A DNA stretch of 64,000 nt from Symbiodinium kawagutii (taxonomy: Eukaryota; Sar; Dinophyceae; Suessiales; Symbiodiniaceae). The stretch covers positions 263,669 to 327,668 of the forward strand of contig VSDK01027192.1 in assembly GCA_009767595.1 (NCBI GenBank). Reading direction: 5' to 3'. Numbering within the stretch: the first letter of the stretch is position 1; each line of letters starts with the position of its first letter. Both the position numbers and the translations under genes were made by a program. The notes under the pieces were generated by a model, which did no database searches, had not been told where the DNA came from, and saw only the letters and a list, made by a program, of their open reading frames with translations. Positions 21,831 to 31,999 of the stretch are shown here, piece after piece.

Positions 21831-21864
<34 letters not shown>

Positions 21865-22066
21865 GACTGGCCTTCTTGCTTTCATGCTTGCTTGCTTGCT
21901 TGCTTGCTGGCTTGCTTACTTGCTTGCTTGCTTGCTTGCTTGCTTGCTGACTGGCCTTCTTGCTTGCTTGCTTGCTTCCTTCCTTCCTTGCTTGCTTGCT
22001 TGCTGGCTTGGCTTGGCTTGGCTTGGCTTGGCTTGGCTTGGCTTGGCTTGGCTTGGCTTGCTTGCT

Positions 22067-22097
<31 letters not shown>

Positions 22098-22190
22098 CTT
22101 GGCTTGGCTTGGCTTGGCTTGCCTGCTTGCTTGCTGGCTGGCTGACTGCCTGGCTGGCTGGCTGGCTTGCTTGCTTGCTTGCCTGCTTGG
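21719..22190. repeat. (CTTG)n / (GGCTT)n tract, 470 bases
   Basis: CTTG tetramers with CTTC variants, two copies of TGACTGGCCTTCTTGC, then GGCTT pentamers (22008-22058, 22100-22120) and GGCT. Frames of Leu/Ala/Cys (plus) or Lys/Gln/Ala/Ser (minus) are repeat artefacts. It directly abuts the telomere-like block. Confidence 0.97.
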
Positions 22191-22559
22191 AAAACGGAAA
22201 AAAATTACCACAAAAAAACGGAAAAAAAATCCCAGAGAAATATGGGACCCCTATGCTTAGTGTCTGAGGGTAAAGATACCAACGTGTTGGCACTCATTGG
22301 TTGCTCATTCGCGATATGGCTCATAAAAATTTCATGGTCACAAATGTGTTTTCACACCTCCAGATACTTCCAACCCCACCCCGTGCCTGCAGTCATATCC
22401 ATTTGAACAGCGCCCCTTTGGGTGGAAGCAGCAGCGCTTGCACTCACCTGCGACAAGATCTCGACTTCAAACCCTCACATTGCTCAAAAAGCCTCAGCAG
22501 CCTTAGCATGGAAATCTGACCTTCAAACCTTCGAAACTTGATGTTCTTCTCCAAACCCC

Positions 22560-22705
22560 AACATAACATATACAAAAACATATATGTATATCTGTTTGGT
22601 TTATTTACTTATTCATCTATGTATTGAAATATATCTATTAAAAAAAAAAAAATATATATATATATACATATGCACATATACATCAGTTTACTTATCTATA
22701 TACAT
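22560..22705. repeat. AT-rich microsatellite region
   Basis: TATATG words, an A run, then TA repeats (22650-22680). No gene seen in 22200-22800. Confidence 0.85.
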
Positions 22706-23207
22706 GTAATTGCATGTGCGACCCAAGTGATCCACACTCTAATTGGAATTCTTGAGATCTGCTTTGCCTGTGAAGTGTCCCACCGATCCTTAGCACAGCA
22801 GGCTCAACCTCCTCTCTCCAATGCGGGCGCATGTCATGGCAGGGCGATGCCCGTGACATCTGAGATGCCCGACCGATGGATGGTAAGCCGTCGATATGCT
22901 CAGCAGTGGTTGCTGTAGCAATCTGAACGCGAGACAAGGACTGTTGGAACAGTGCTAATGACCTAGCAGCCCTTCGCTCTAGGATGACCTGGCAGCCTCA
23001 ACATCCTCAACTCAACTGACTCGAGAGTCAGCACACAGAGACACCGCACCGTTCCGGATGGCGTCTGGAGCTCAACAGAGTCCTTAGGGAGGAAGAACTC
23101 AACAAATCTGCAGTCGAGGAACTCTCAAGGACTTTGTGGCATCAAAGCGAGGGCATAACATGTTTTGGCTTCAGGCCCCGTTGATCAACAGTGCCACTCC
23201 ACTAAAT

Positions 23208-23453
23208 TCACTCCAACAATAATGGTGGGCTGTTGGTAGATGGTGGGACCCGCACCTTGATCATCCTGCACATGATTCTTTCCAGGGTGGCAACTCCCAT
23301 TTTTTGCAGGTGCCGGTCCTCCAATTCTTGTGACAATTTAAGGCTCCGGCACATTCCTCCGAAGAAATGTTCTCTGTCAGGTGCGCTGGTTTGTTGGCGA
23401 CTGGGGCTCCTTGCATGCAACTGTGGCCTCTTGGGACCTCTTACATCTCCCAA
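23208..23453 (-). CDS. Probable exon, unrecognised
   Basis: The minus frame reads MCRSLKLSQELEDRHLQKMG then VATLERIMCRMIK before GTGCGGG (about 23256), a possible GT donor. Amphipathic helix character supports coding. No family. Confidence 0.45.
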   Translation of the reverse strand: MGDVRGPKRPQLHARSPSRQQTSAPDREHFFGGMCRSLKLSQELEDRHLQKMGVATLERIMCRMIKVRVPPSTNSPPLLLE

Positions 23454-23571
23454 GTGAGTCCATCAATGGTGGCCCCCATGCAGCTACCCAGGCGATAAAA
23501 ACTGGAACCAGTTGGCATGATGTGAAAGGGTCCTCAGACGGATCTACATCCACATGCAAACCTATTAGACT

Positions 23572-23838
23572 TCATATGACTTCATATGACTTCATGCCGT
23601 CACCTGCTTCAGACTGATTTGAAGAAGTGGTCTCATTGGCGTCCACCTCCGCCTGGCACAGAGACAAAGAACCGGACCACAGCGGCAGCTGTGGCACTGC
23701 ACTGCACCGATCTGCCTGACGCAATGCAGCTGCCAGCTTCGCCCCTGGTTCCTGCACTGGTGGAGCCTCGTCCTGCAGCTGGGCACGAGTTGAAAGGTGC
23801 TGAAAGCCGATCTTCTGTACCACGTCAAGTGTTAACAC
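23572..23838 (-). CDS. Probable terminal exon, unrecognised
   Basis: The minus frame reads HLSTRAQLQDEAPPVQEPGA, AALRQADRCSAVPQLPLWSG and SLCQAEVDANETTSSNQSEA, then stops at 23572. Composition is that of a soluble, partly disordered protein tail. Confidence 0.5.
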   Translation of the reverse strand: MLTLDVVQKIGFQHLSTRAQLQDEAPPVQEPGAKLAAALRQADRCSAVPQLPLWSGSLSLCQAEVDANETTSSNQSEAGDGMKSYEVI

Positions 23839-23914
23839 CTTCAGAGACCCTGAAGTTATCTATAGATAATATTCAAACATACAGTGTACATACAGAGAGA
23901 TATTCACATATATA

Positions 23915-23966
<52 letters not shown>

Positions 23967-23968
23967 CT
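23915..23968. repeat. (TATC)n microsatellite
   Basis: Thirteen or so TATC units. Confidence 0.95.
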
Positions 23969-23969
23969 C

Positions 23970-24215
23970 TCTGATCACTTGATCCTTGGTATCGAAAGGG
24001 AACTGGAAGCTGACTCCATGTGACTCCTGTGTCTCTTCCGTCGCTGTCGTTGCTTTGGATTCTAGCAATGGCTGCGTCAGTGCATTTCCCGTCTCTTCGC
24101 GCTTCTCTTCCTTCTCTGGACTCCTGGTCAGCATGGCAGAGCCCCGCCGCTGGGGTATATAGCGGAACCAACCCCATTGAACATATGCAATCGCAAGCTC
24201 CAAAAAAAAACCTGT
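23970..24215 (-). CDS. Probable exon, tail of a membrane protein
   Basis: The minus frame reads LELAIAYVQWGWFRYIPQRR (possible end of a membrane segment), then SAMLTRSPEKEEKREETGNA and TQPLLESKATTATEETQ with a dileucine-like PLLE, and runs into the TATC repeat. Family unknown. Confidence 0.45.
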
Positions 24216-24754
24216 GGGACATATCATCTGAAAGTTGCCTTTAGATCGTGTTTCCTTAGAAAGGACGCGGCAGCAAAGAAAACACAGAGGGATGACTGAC
24301 GGTCTTCGCCTCTCTGCTATGAGGCCACTGAAGCAGCTTGAACACCCCTGGCGAGACCGTTGGGACCTGAGACCTCCCAACTCTACAGTTGAGTTCTTTC
24401 GGAACATTTCTTTACACCTTGCGAACTCCAACCTGTGATGGGTGCCCATCGGCAAATGACTCATTGACAACAGGACTTCATTTTTTCAGCTTGCGACCCG
24501 CGAACATAGCCACGCCTGCCCCATCGCTCTGCAAAGCAACCTTGACATCTGCAGCCAAAGAAGCTAAAAGTCAATTTACGAGGAGGCTCTGCAAATCGAG
24601 AATCTGTTGAATGTCCAGCAAACTCGGCATATGGACAGGCACAATACAAGAAAGGAGACAAGTGCCCGTGATGCCGCAGGGGCGCTTTGTTGCTACTCCC
24701 CTACCGAGGGAATCTTCAAGGGGTGAAATCCATCAATGAAAGTTTCATAAAGTT

Positions 24755-25267
24755 TCAATTCACAGTCAACTCTGAGGCACCTTGTGAGCTCCCCGAGAGA
24801 ATCCAGGTCTTAAACTCTGCGAGCCAGCTAGAGCATTGCGGATTTGCAAAAAAGCCTCTCTCCCCAGGATTCGATGGCACATCAATCCAGAAATCATACA
24901 AATGTCCGAACAAATGAAGTGAACCCAGTAAAGAGGTCTGAAAATTGCACCTGTCAAGCACACTCTTGTGCTCCTCTTCTCCTCTTGTGCTCCTCATGAC
25001 CTCATGTGCTCCTTACTCCCCTCCTTGGCGCACCAGGGGTCCTTTCTGCGTTGTCTCTAGCTCTGCCATGCCCCATGCAGACCATAGAGCACCAGGTCCC
25101 AAGTGGGGCACTCCATGGTCACATGGAACATGTGACGGTCGTGTCACATCGTACTTTGGTACAAGCGCATTTGTATCGCAGCGTGACCAGGAAATGAAGA
25201 TTCCCATGTCCATAGGAAGTGTCTTAATGTAATGGAGTCTTACAGTTTTGGGAACACCGCTGGTCAA
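24755..25267 (-). CDS. Possible exons, strand uncertain
   Basis: Minus segments DMGIFISWSRCDTNALVPKY (about 25215-25155) and SLLGSLHLFGHLYDFWIDVP (about 24930-24870) read like protein; the plus strand is open over part of the same DNA. Unrecognised. Confidence 0.3.
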
Positions 25268-25597
25268 TCAACGTCACAAATGCAAAGCTTAGCTGCAGGG
25301 AATTCCAGCGTCCCTCTTTGGGGAGTGGCAGCACCGAACAAGCAGAGTCCATGCCCCTACCATGGCAATCGACATGGATCCAAGAACATGCGTGGGGAAG
25401 CCATGCGCAAACTCATTCTCCAAAACAGACTGGGCAGATTCGCCTGCAGCCTAGCATACGTTTAGCTGGTGAAACTATAGTTTAAAAGACGGCCGAATCT
25501 CACTGGATTTGGGATGCCTCTGTCACAACGATTGAAATAATGCACTTCACTTGAGTCCATCAGTGTCTGACTCACCTGGCCCTGAGAACATGAATGC

Positions 25598-25678
25598 AAA
25601 TATATATATATATATATATACCGGCATTGCAATACAACAAATACAATACACACACACACACACATATATAATCACACA
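25598..25678. repeat. (AT)n and (CA)n microsatellite
   Basis: TA run 25600-25620, CA run 25647-25665, separated by a TACAATACAA-like stretch. Confidence 0.92.
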
Positions 25679-25769
25679 TGTACACATCTGCAAGGACGTT
25701 CGTACACTCTCTCTACCACAAGATCTCTGGTCACAACCCATCTGAGTGCCTTACCAGGACCTTCAAAGA

Positions 25770-25951
25770 ATATGAGGAGAGCGGCCCTGTGAGCGCAGGA
25801 GCGGCGCTTCACAACATTGGCACCACCCGAGAGGCATAGGATGCCCTTGGCCCCTCCTCTGGTCGAGTCCTCAAGCCTGACCAGTCGACTTGGGATGTCG
25901 TTCACCGCATCGCAGCCGCTGAGTCGAACTCCTCGCCTCCGCAGGGTCCAA
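25770..25951 (-). CDS. Probable exon with GTAAGG donor, unrecognised
   Basis: The minus frame after TGAG reads SGCDAVNDIPSRLVRLEDST, GGAKGILCLSGGANVVKRRS and RAALLIFFEGPG before GTAAGG (about 25772). Well-formed donor and balanced composition. A second minus frame just upstream (26028-25910, after CTCCGCAG; VRSSRRRSFSPTEGLPFGP) may be another exon. Confidence 0.5.
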
Positions 25952-26344
25952 AAGGAAGCCCCTCAGTCGGTGAGAAGGATCGCCTTCGAGAGGACCTCAC
26001 AGAAACTCCACAGCGAAAACCAGCACTGCGGAGAGAAGACATGGACGAGATAGCATGAGACAACATATTAATAAATCAATATAAGACATGAGATTCAGCT
26101 GAGTTTCCTACATTGACACCCACGGCTGGTGGGAGACGGAAGAGTTTGCATCAGCCTGATAAGAGACACAATTTTGAAAATGCAGCTTCACACCCCACAG
26201 GCAGCAGATTCAGGAAACAGAGAATATCCTAATTCAAGTCGATTGTCAATTCCAATACAGTGACAGAAATTTTGAGCTGTCAATATAGAGCATCCCAACT
26301 CAAGTCAATTTTTGCGCATTTCTCATCTGAAATTCAAGTGTTTC

Positions 26345-26490
26345 TTGATAGTGCCTTCGCTTGCATGGTGCTGGCGAAGGACATTGAGCTCCTGATGCAA
26401 CGCTGCAATTTGCAGCTGCAGCTTTTGGCTCAACAAGCGAGCTCGTCTGCGCGTTGTATTTGAAGCAATTTCAATGATGAGGTTCCACGG
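26345..26490 (-). CDS. Coiled-coil, bZIP-like exon
   Basis: The minus frame reads IASNTTRRRARLLSQKLQLQ then IAALHQELNVLRQHHASEG. A short basic patch (RRRAR) precedes Leu/Ile spaced as heptads, as in a basic leucine zipper, but the basic region is shorter than usual and lacks the conserved N..AAxxSR core. A coiled coil is fairly safe; DNA binding is speculative. Confidence 0.45.
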
Positions 26491-26738
26491 TAGTCAATCA
26501 CTAAGTCTGAAACTCAAACTGCATCAAACTATCCCAAGCCACTGTGCCAAATGTGACATGACATGAGATTCAGAATCGCTTGCTGCCCCCTGGATTGTCC
26601 TGCTGCTGCGAGGGACGGAGGTCAAGTCGTCACCTAAGGAACTTCTCCCGTGGGTTGTGCAAGAGTCGCCGTTCCTCTTAGAAGAAACCTCCAAGTCCCT
26701 AATTCATTCCAAGTCCCAACTCCTGGGCTCGTGGCTTC

Positions 26739-27013
26739 TCACCCGCCAAGGCGATATTGAACCTGACCCATGAACCACATGGCATACCCAGTGGCAAGGC
26801 CCACTGCTGCCCCCACCTGCTCGCCCACCAGGCTTCGACCTTGAGGCATTTCACAAGGCGACGGCATCACAGCCACACCATGCCACACTGGGGCATCGGC
26901 GGCATGACGCTGCTCAGGTTCAGCGTAGGAGTTGCCTTCAGAAAATCGCAGCTTTGCAACTGACTTAGACTCATCTTCCACCAGGCCTTCAGCAAGAAAC
27001 GTCCTTCGCCTCT
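26739..27013 (-). CDS. Terminal exon, possible membrane protein
   Basis: From an AG near 27014 the minus frame reads FLAEGLVEDESKSVAKLRFS, AYAEPEQ-like and ADAPVWHGVAVMPSPCEMPQ segments and ends VGAAVGLATGYAMWFMGQV plus a few residues at a stop (26739). The last stretch could be a membrane segment. Just upstream another frame (VDVCASLEDVDDDR) overlaps by a few bases, so either a splice or a frameshift lies near 27010. Confidence 0.5.
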
Positions 27014-27105
27014 GTCATCATCCACATCCTCCAAAGATGCACACACATCCACAAGGGGCATCATGGGATCACCTGTCTGTCATGGCACCCCCCCTCTCCT
27101 GCAGG

Positions 27106-27312
27106 TCATGCGGCGTTGCCTAAGGCACAACCCAACGCAATGAAACGCAATGTCAGCGACCCCCTGGCAGCCACCCAAAACCCCTGCCAGCACCCAGGCC
27201 CTGGCAGCAGTGGAGATGAGGTCATCATCCTGGCACCACATATGACCACCAGCGCACCCAGGGTTCCAGGCTTCACAAATGCAGCGGGGTCCATAGATTT
27301 TGCTGCAAACAT
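27106..27312 (-). CDS. Small hydrophobic protein or exon
   Basis: From ATG 27312 the minus frame reads MFAAKSMDPAAFVKPGTLGA then LVVICGARMM (a possible membrane helix) and GSLTLRFIALGCALGNAA to a stop. The opposite strand also has a 113-codon frame (27116-27457). A GCCAG|GATGATGA junction near 27224 could be a splice site. Not recognised. Confidence 0.4.
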   Translation of the reverse strand: MFAAKSMDPAAFVKPGTLGALVVICGARMMTSSPLLPGPGCWQGFWVAARGSLTLRFIALGCALGNAA

Positions 27313-27861
27313 CTGCAAACCCCAGGATGTTCAAACCCGCAAGACTTCCAGGACCAATACTGGACCGCAGAAGTCAGCAAAGTTTGAGGTGTTGATGTCT
27401 AGCGAGACATACAAGGAAAGTAGAGAAGCCATTCCAACCAAAATACATGCAGTATAGGGCCAAACCATGCAAGGTAGAATAATGTGTGCAATCTGAAGCG
27501 TTGTTCCCCACAAGAGCTGAAATGATTTGACGGAAACCTGTGCGTTCAGGAACCATGCCTTGCAAATGCCCGCTTGCATATTCCTGGCTTACAGGTCATT
27601 CATGCTTAGGTTTGGATCATGTCCAGCGTTGAAAACAATCGGCGCAGTTGCAGCAAAACATCTGGTGTAAGCATAAGGCCTGATTGCCTTCCGAGTTCGC
27701 CTCAATTGTGAGTGCCAGCGCGGAATCAACTGAGTTTCAGCGTCAAAATATCTTACATCTTTATCATCTTTCTCTGCTTCACCAGAAACTCAACCGTTTA
27801 CCAGCGTCACAGGGACACTGCAATGGTTCAATCAACAATTAATAATGATGAATGCTTGCAA

Positions 27862-27871
27862 NNNNNNNNNN
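27862..27871. other. Assembly gap (N)
   Basis: Ten unknown bases. Confidence 1.
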
Positions 27872-27900
27872 CCTGCTGAGACTGCGTATGACTGCTTTAA

Positions 27901-28146
27901 TTAAATATTTCTAGAGACTGTGCTTTGGGGACAGACCCCAGCCTGTGCCTCCCTGAAACTTCTAAAGCATCCAAACGGATCCAATAAGGACATTGGAGGC
28001 GGGAGCTTCTCCGTTTCTGATTTTTTTCGCTGAGAGCCCGACTCCCGCACCTCACAGTTGACAGTTTGAGAAGGACACGGAGGATAGTGCACTATTGAAT
28101 CCTCAAGGATGTAAGCAAAGCATTCTAAATGAAAGCCTTGAAACAT
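27901..28146 (-). CDS. Open frame of 81 codons from ATG, unrecognised
   Basis: MFQGFHLECFAYILEDSIVH, then a hydrophilic middle (RESGSQRKKSETEKLPPP) and DPFGCFRSFREAQAGVC. Plausible exon; no family. Confidence 0.4.
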   Translation of the reverse strand: MFQGFHLECFAYILEDSIVHYPPCPSQTVNCEVRESGSQRKKSETEKLPPPMSLLDPFGCFRSFREAQAGVCPQSTVSRNI

Positions 28147-28410
28147 CTACATTACATCATCTGCACTTGTATTCCCCAAATTGATCCCATTGACATACCA
28201 CAGTGCAGGCATGTATTTCAGCATCAAACACGATATCTTGCTTTCCGATCCCATTGTGACCCTCTCGGCCACGGTCAGAAATATCACGCATAATAATGAG
28301 CATTTCACCTGTCCTCCCCACCCTCATATTTCATTGATGTTCATTGGCTGGTGTCCAATGATCCAGAATGGTTTCCATTTTCGTCGGTGTCATGTACCTT
28401 GGGAACCCGG

Positions 28411-28602
28411 TCACAGTGGGCTTTTTGTTGGGATGGGGTCGGGCATGTTAAGGTCCGTGTCAACTTTGCTCAAGTAACGCAGGCTCCCTGAAGCAAAAGT
28501 AATTTCAGTGGACTCGCAAGTTCCAAGGCGCAGGTCAAAAAGAAATTGTGGGGTACACAAGTCTTGGACCGGACTTGGATGTGGAAAAGAAGTTCGTTCC
28601 AC
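28411..28602 (-). CDS. Possible exon, unrecognised
   Basis: The minus frame reads TPQFLFDLRLGTCESTEITF then GSLRYLSKVDTDLNMPDPIP. Plausible only. Confidence 0.3.
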   Translation of the reverse strand: MERTSFPHPSPVQDLCTPQFLFDLRLGTCESTEITFASGSLRYLSKVDTDLNMPDPIPTKSPL

Positions 28603-28805
28603 AGAGTCTCAAGCGTGTGACAAAGTCATTAATCCTCGGCTTTGGGACTATGTGTGCCAGTTCCTGCACGAACAGGGCAAATGAGAGTGACAACACTTGG
28701 CTGGAGAAAGAAGGTTTTTGGAGGCTTGTGCATTCAACACAGGGACAACATTTGTAACGAAGTGGTCGAAAATGATCGAAACCAGGGTTTCACCATGCAT
28801 TTGTC

Positions 28806-28965
28806 CTCGCAGGGTTTAGGGTTAGTTTGAAAGCTTTCGGAAGGTGGATTCTACCCTTTTTCGGGTTAAGGGGTACCCCGCAAAATTAGGGTTGAGGGGT
28901 ACCCCGCAAAATGAGGGTTTAGGGTTGTAGGGTTTAGGGTTGTCGGGTTTAGGGGTACCCTGCAT
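28806..28965. repeat. Telomere-like TTTAGGG and GGGGTACCCCGCAAAAT repeats
   Basis: GGGTTTAGGGTT words (28915-28955) mixed with two copies of GGGGTACCCCGCAAAAT and further GGGGTACC. A second interstitial telomere-like site. Confidence 0.7.
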
Positions 28966-29366
28966 GGATGCGTGTGTATGTATGCATGTGCATCTAGAAT
29001 GTGATGATGGGTCAGGAACATGGCGATGATCCTAACAATGCAGCAAGACAATGATGAGGACAATGATGCTTGACAATTGTCGATCACAATCATGACCATG
29101 ATGAGGAAGGCAAAAGTGAAATTTACGCAAAATATGCAAAACTATGAGGACAATGAGCCTGGTCATGGGGTAACCATGGATGTCATGGGCTAACTGAAAA
29201 GCACTGGAATGCACTGGACATGGCATCCGTGTAGCTTGGGGGTGCTTGCACCCTTCGCGTTTCCAGGGGCCCAGGCTCCAGTGAGGTCGGTGAAGGTCAT
29301 CCAAAAGGCATGCGCCTCGGAGGGACTGCACCGCGACTGTAGCTTCCTGTGGTGACACTTCCTTGT

Positions 29367-29546
29367 CTAAACGGATCTTCGCAGGTGAAAAATACCAGTT
29401 GAATCAATCACAGCCCCCACTGTGGCTTCACCAGACCCCACCTGGTGAAGGTTAAAGACGAGGCGATCCCCATCCAAAAGGTGTCGCTGATCACCTTTCG
29501 CTAAGGCCTTAATTTCCACGCCGCTCATGGCCATAGGAATTTCCAT
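29367..29546 (-). CDS. Small protein or terminal exon, weakly cold-shock-domain-like
   Basis: 59 codons from ATG 29546 to a stop at 29367: MEIPMAMSGVEIKALAKGDQ, RHLLDGDRLVFNLHQVGSG, TVGAVIDSTG. The LxxGDRLxFxLxxxxxGxxxAxxV pattern resembles the last strands of a cold-shock/OB fold, but the RNP motifs are not present here. The frame is open further upstream to about 29630, so it may be a 3' exon of a longer protein. Confidence 0.4.
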   Translation of the reverse strand: MEIPMAMSGVEIKALAKGDQRHLLDGDRLVFNLHQVGSGEATVGAVIDSTGIFHLRRSV

Positions 29547-29914
29547 GGAGCATCCGTCACTGATGCATAAGCCCCCGCACGCAGGGCTCGCTGGCCTGCG
29601 ACAACGCTCTCTCCTTCCGATCTTTCAACCGTCATCGATAGTGGTTTTTTGTCTGGAAAGCTGTTTCATTGTTCATCAAGTTGTCCAGTTTGTCTGTCTT
29701 TCGAAATCCTGGATGGTTTACATGTGAGTGTGAATTCTTTGCTTTTGTGTTGATCCTCTATTCATGCGGCTGTGGTTCCACGATTGTGTACCCCTCCGAT
29801 TCCAAAAAAGAAGACAACGGCATTGTGAAGTTCCTCCCCACATTGTTGGTGCTAATTGGTTCTGACCAAAGACATGGCCAATACCTTTTTGTGTGAATCC
29901 GAGAACAAGTCTTA

Positions 29915-30390
29915 CTACTGCAAGTGTCTTGTGTGTGAGTGTGACATGCATTCATGCAATCCTCCCGTGAAAGTGATACACTTGAGGGCCGCTTCTGTTC
30001 GTGCCCAAAGCTTTGCATATCTTTGCATCGTGCCCCAAAAAAAAGTCCAAACTGGCGGCGTTTTCAATCCGTTGAGGCAATAAATTCCCCCTGCGCAATG
30101 TGCCAAACCAACAGGTTCATCGATGTCATCGAGAACGGTTTGATATTTTAGACAAGTCAGAGTCCCAGCAATATCCAGTGGTGCCACCAGAGACAATAGG
30201 GAAAAATGAAGATGTCGACACATTGCTGGGATTCCCAGAGTGGATGCTGGCAACAGCCTTCAAGCAGTAAACCTCTCAACCGTTCTTGCGAACATCTTTC
30301 AAGCATTTGAGCCATATGGCAGGCATCTTTTGTCCTAATGATCCAATCATCCATGGCTGTTTTGACAATGCTCAAGTCTTCATGTGAGAA
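29915..30390 (-). CDS. Probable exons, unrecognised
   Basis: 30390-30265 reads EDLSIVKTAMDDWIIRTKDA then HMAQMLERCSQERLRGLLLE before GAAG; a following frame reads AVASIHSGNPSNVSTSSFFP. Further left YQTVLDDIDEPVGLAHCAGG (about 30150) is also open. The first segment is the most convincing. Confidence 0.45.
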
Positions 30391-30722
30391 GGTGCCCTAG
30401 TTCAATGAAGTCAAAAGAAAATCTGGAAACAACAGCAGGTGAGATTGGCTTGAGTAGTGAGCAGCAGAAGTACCCACTTTCTCACCTCCATGTTGGCGAC
30501 CACGTGCACAGGATTTACTTCACCTTGGCGGGAGTTGGCTCTTTTTTTTTACCGGGGCATCTCAGAGGATCGGCCCTACCACAGCACCTGCAACAAAACA
30601 TGCAGGCATTCGTGGATGGGAGTTGGCTCTGGGACTGTCAATTGTTGAAAAAAGAGCGTCACCCAAATACACAGACTGCTGACTTCCTGTGCTCAAAGCA
30701 AGCAATGCATAAACATGCATAA
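30384..30722 (+). CDS. Open frame of 112 codons, weak
   Basis: Includes HLHVGDHVHRIYFTLAGVG and LQQNMQAFVDGSWLWDCQLL. No ATG-linked exon evidence; a GCAG|GTGAGA donor-like site lies within it near 30438. Confidence 0.25.
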   Translation: MRRCPSSMKSKENLETTAGEIGLSSEQQKYPLSHLHVGDHVHRIYFTLAGVGSFFLPGHLRGSALPQHLQQNMQAFVDGSWLWDCQLLKKERHPNTQTADFLCSKQAMHKHA

Positions 30723-31399
30723 ACTACTAAGAGAAAACTCTTCAGCAGAAATTGAACGACCATGAAATCCCATAATCATGTAATCAGTGTACGAAGGCCA
30801 CCTCGGCATTCTTACAATCCGCATCGTTGAGATTTTCCATAGCGCTAGCAAAAACTAAGCAGCCAAAATACTCAAATTCCTGGCGACGGTAGCAGAAAAT
30901 CGTCCATCCCTCGCTCGCCATGTTTGCACCTGCAGGCTGGCGCTGATCTCTGTGAGTCTTCATGCGAGCTCATGTGACACCTATCCGCCCAAACGCCATC
31001 ACAAATATTCACAAACCAAGTGGGGTACTTGGATAATCCCATTGTTGTAACCCGGTTCTTCTTGGTATCACCCACTTGGGGTAGTTACCAACTGTACCAA
31101 CCATGACTAAGGGTCACAACCCCGGATTGTTGACAGGGCGCTCGGGACCCCGGTCTTCCCCCAGCCGTGGCACCTCGATGTGCTGTCGTGACAGCGTGCT
31201 GAGGGCATCGGGGTGAAGCACCTGGAAGTGGAGACAGCGGCTGCGAACTGGAAATCGCTTGCAACTGCCAGGAAGGAGTCCTTGTTGAAAGGATATACCA
31301 ATACAAGGAAGAATGAAAGGATACACACCAATACCACAACATACGAGGCTCATTTAAATCGATGATTTTCACAACTTGAACTCCTACGAAGTTCATGAG

Positions 31400-31528
31400 G
31401 TATGCAGAAGTCAGCAGCTGCAGAACATTGTTGGCCCCAATCCTCGGGCCAGAAGTCCAGTTGATGAGCACGTCCAATGAGGAAAGAACTGGCACACAGG
31501 CCGAGTCATCAAAGGGATCAACTATCAA
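31400..31528 (-). CDS. Probable exon, unrecognised
   Basis: The minus frame reads VPVLSSLDVLINWTSGPRIG then ANNVLQLLTSAYLMNFVGVQ. Well-formed protein composition; the frame continues open to 31085 but becomes Ser/Pro/Arg-rich and is probably intron there. Confidence 0.5.
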
Positions 31529-31614
31529 GCAGGCTTTTTCAAGAAAGTCGACCTACAAATCTGCATAAATGTTCAGCCATTTTCACCACTGTGCCCTTCT
31601 TTGAGCTTGGTTAT

Positions 31615-31860
31615 GCTTGGCTGCAGCTGAAAACTTGACAAACCAACACCCACACACCAAATCCACACCTGAAAGGTTCCGCGCTTCTCACTGGAGCGAA
31701 AGCCAGTCGTCGAGCATCGTCGGGCAACTGCAACGGGTTGGTCATGCCAGGCACCAACGACAAACAAAGAGCGGCATAGTGATGCTTAGATCCTGAACGA
31801 TACAATGCATTCTGGATCCTGAAGCCGGTGTCGAAACAGTCCTGACTCCCTTCAACTAAG
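31615..31860 (-). CDS. Probable exon, unrecognised
   Basis: The minus frame reads GSQDCFDTGFRIQNALYRSG, KHHYAALCLSLVPGMTNPLQ and PDDARRLAFAPVRSAEPFRC. Convincing composition, no family. Same strand as the 31400 exon, which would be further downstream. Confidence 0.5.
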
Positions 31861-31911
31861 AAAAAACAATAACTAAGAAGAAACAAGAGATACACATGAT
31901 ACAGTTAACAA

Positions 31912-31985
31912 GAGATAACAAGAGATGACAAGAGATGACAAGAGATGACAAGAGATGACAAGAGATGACAAGAGATGACAAGAGC
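31912..31985. repeat. (AGATGACAAG)n, seven 10-base units
   Basis: Near-perfect decamer repeat. Confidence 0.97.
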
Positions 31986-31999
31986 CACAGGCAGTGCAC

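Noticed and set aside
21502..22293. 252-, 199- and 125-codon Leu/Ala/Cys or Lys/Gln/Ser frames
   Set aside because: Produced by CTTG and GGCTT repeats; a tetranucleotide keeps all phases open.
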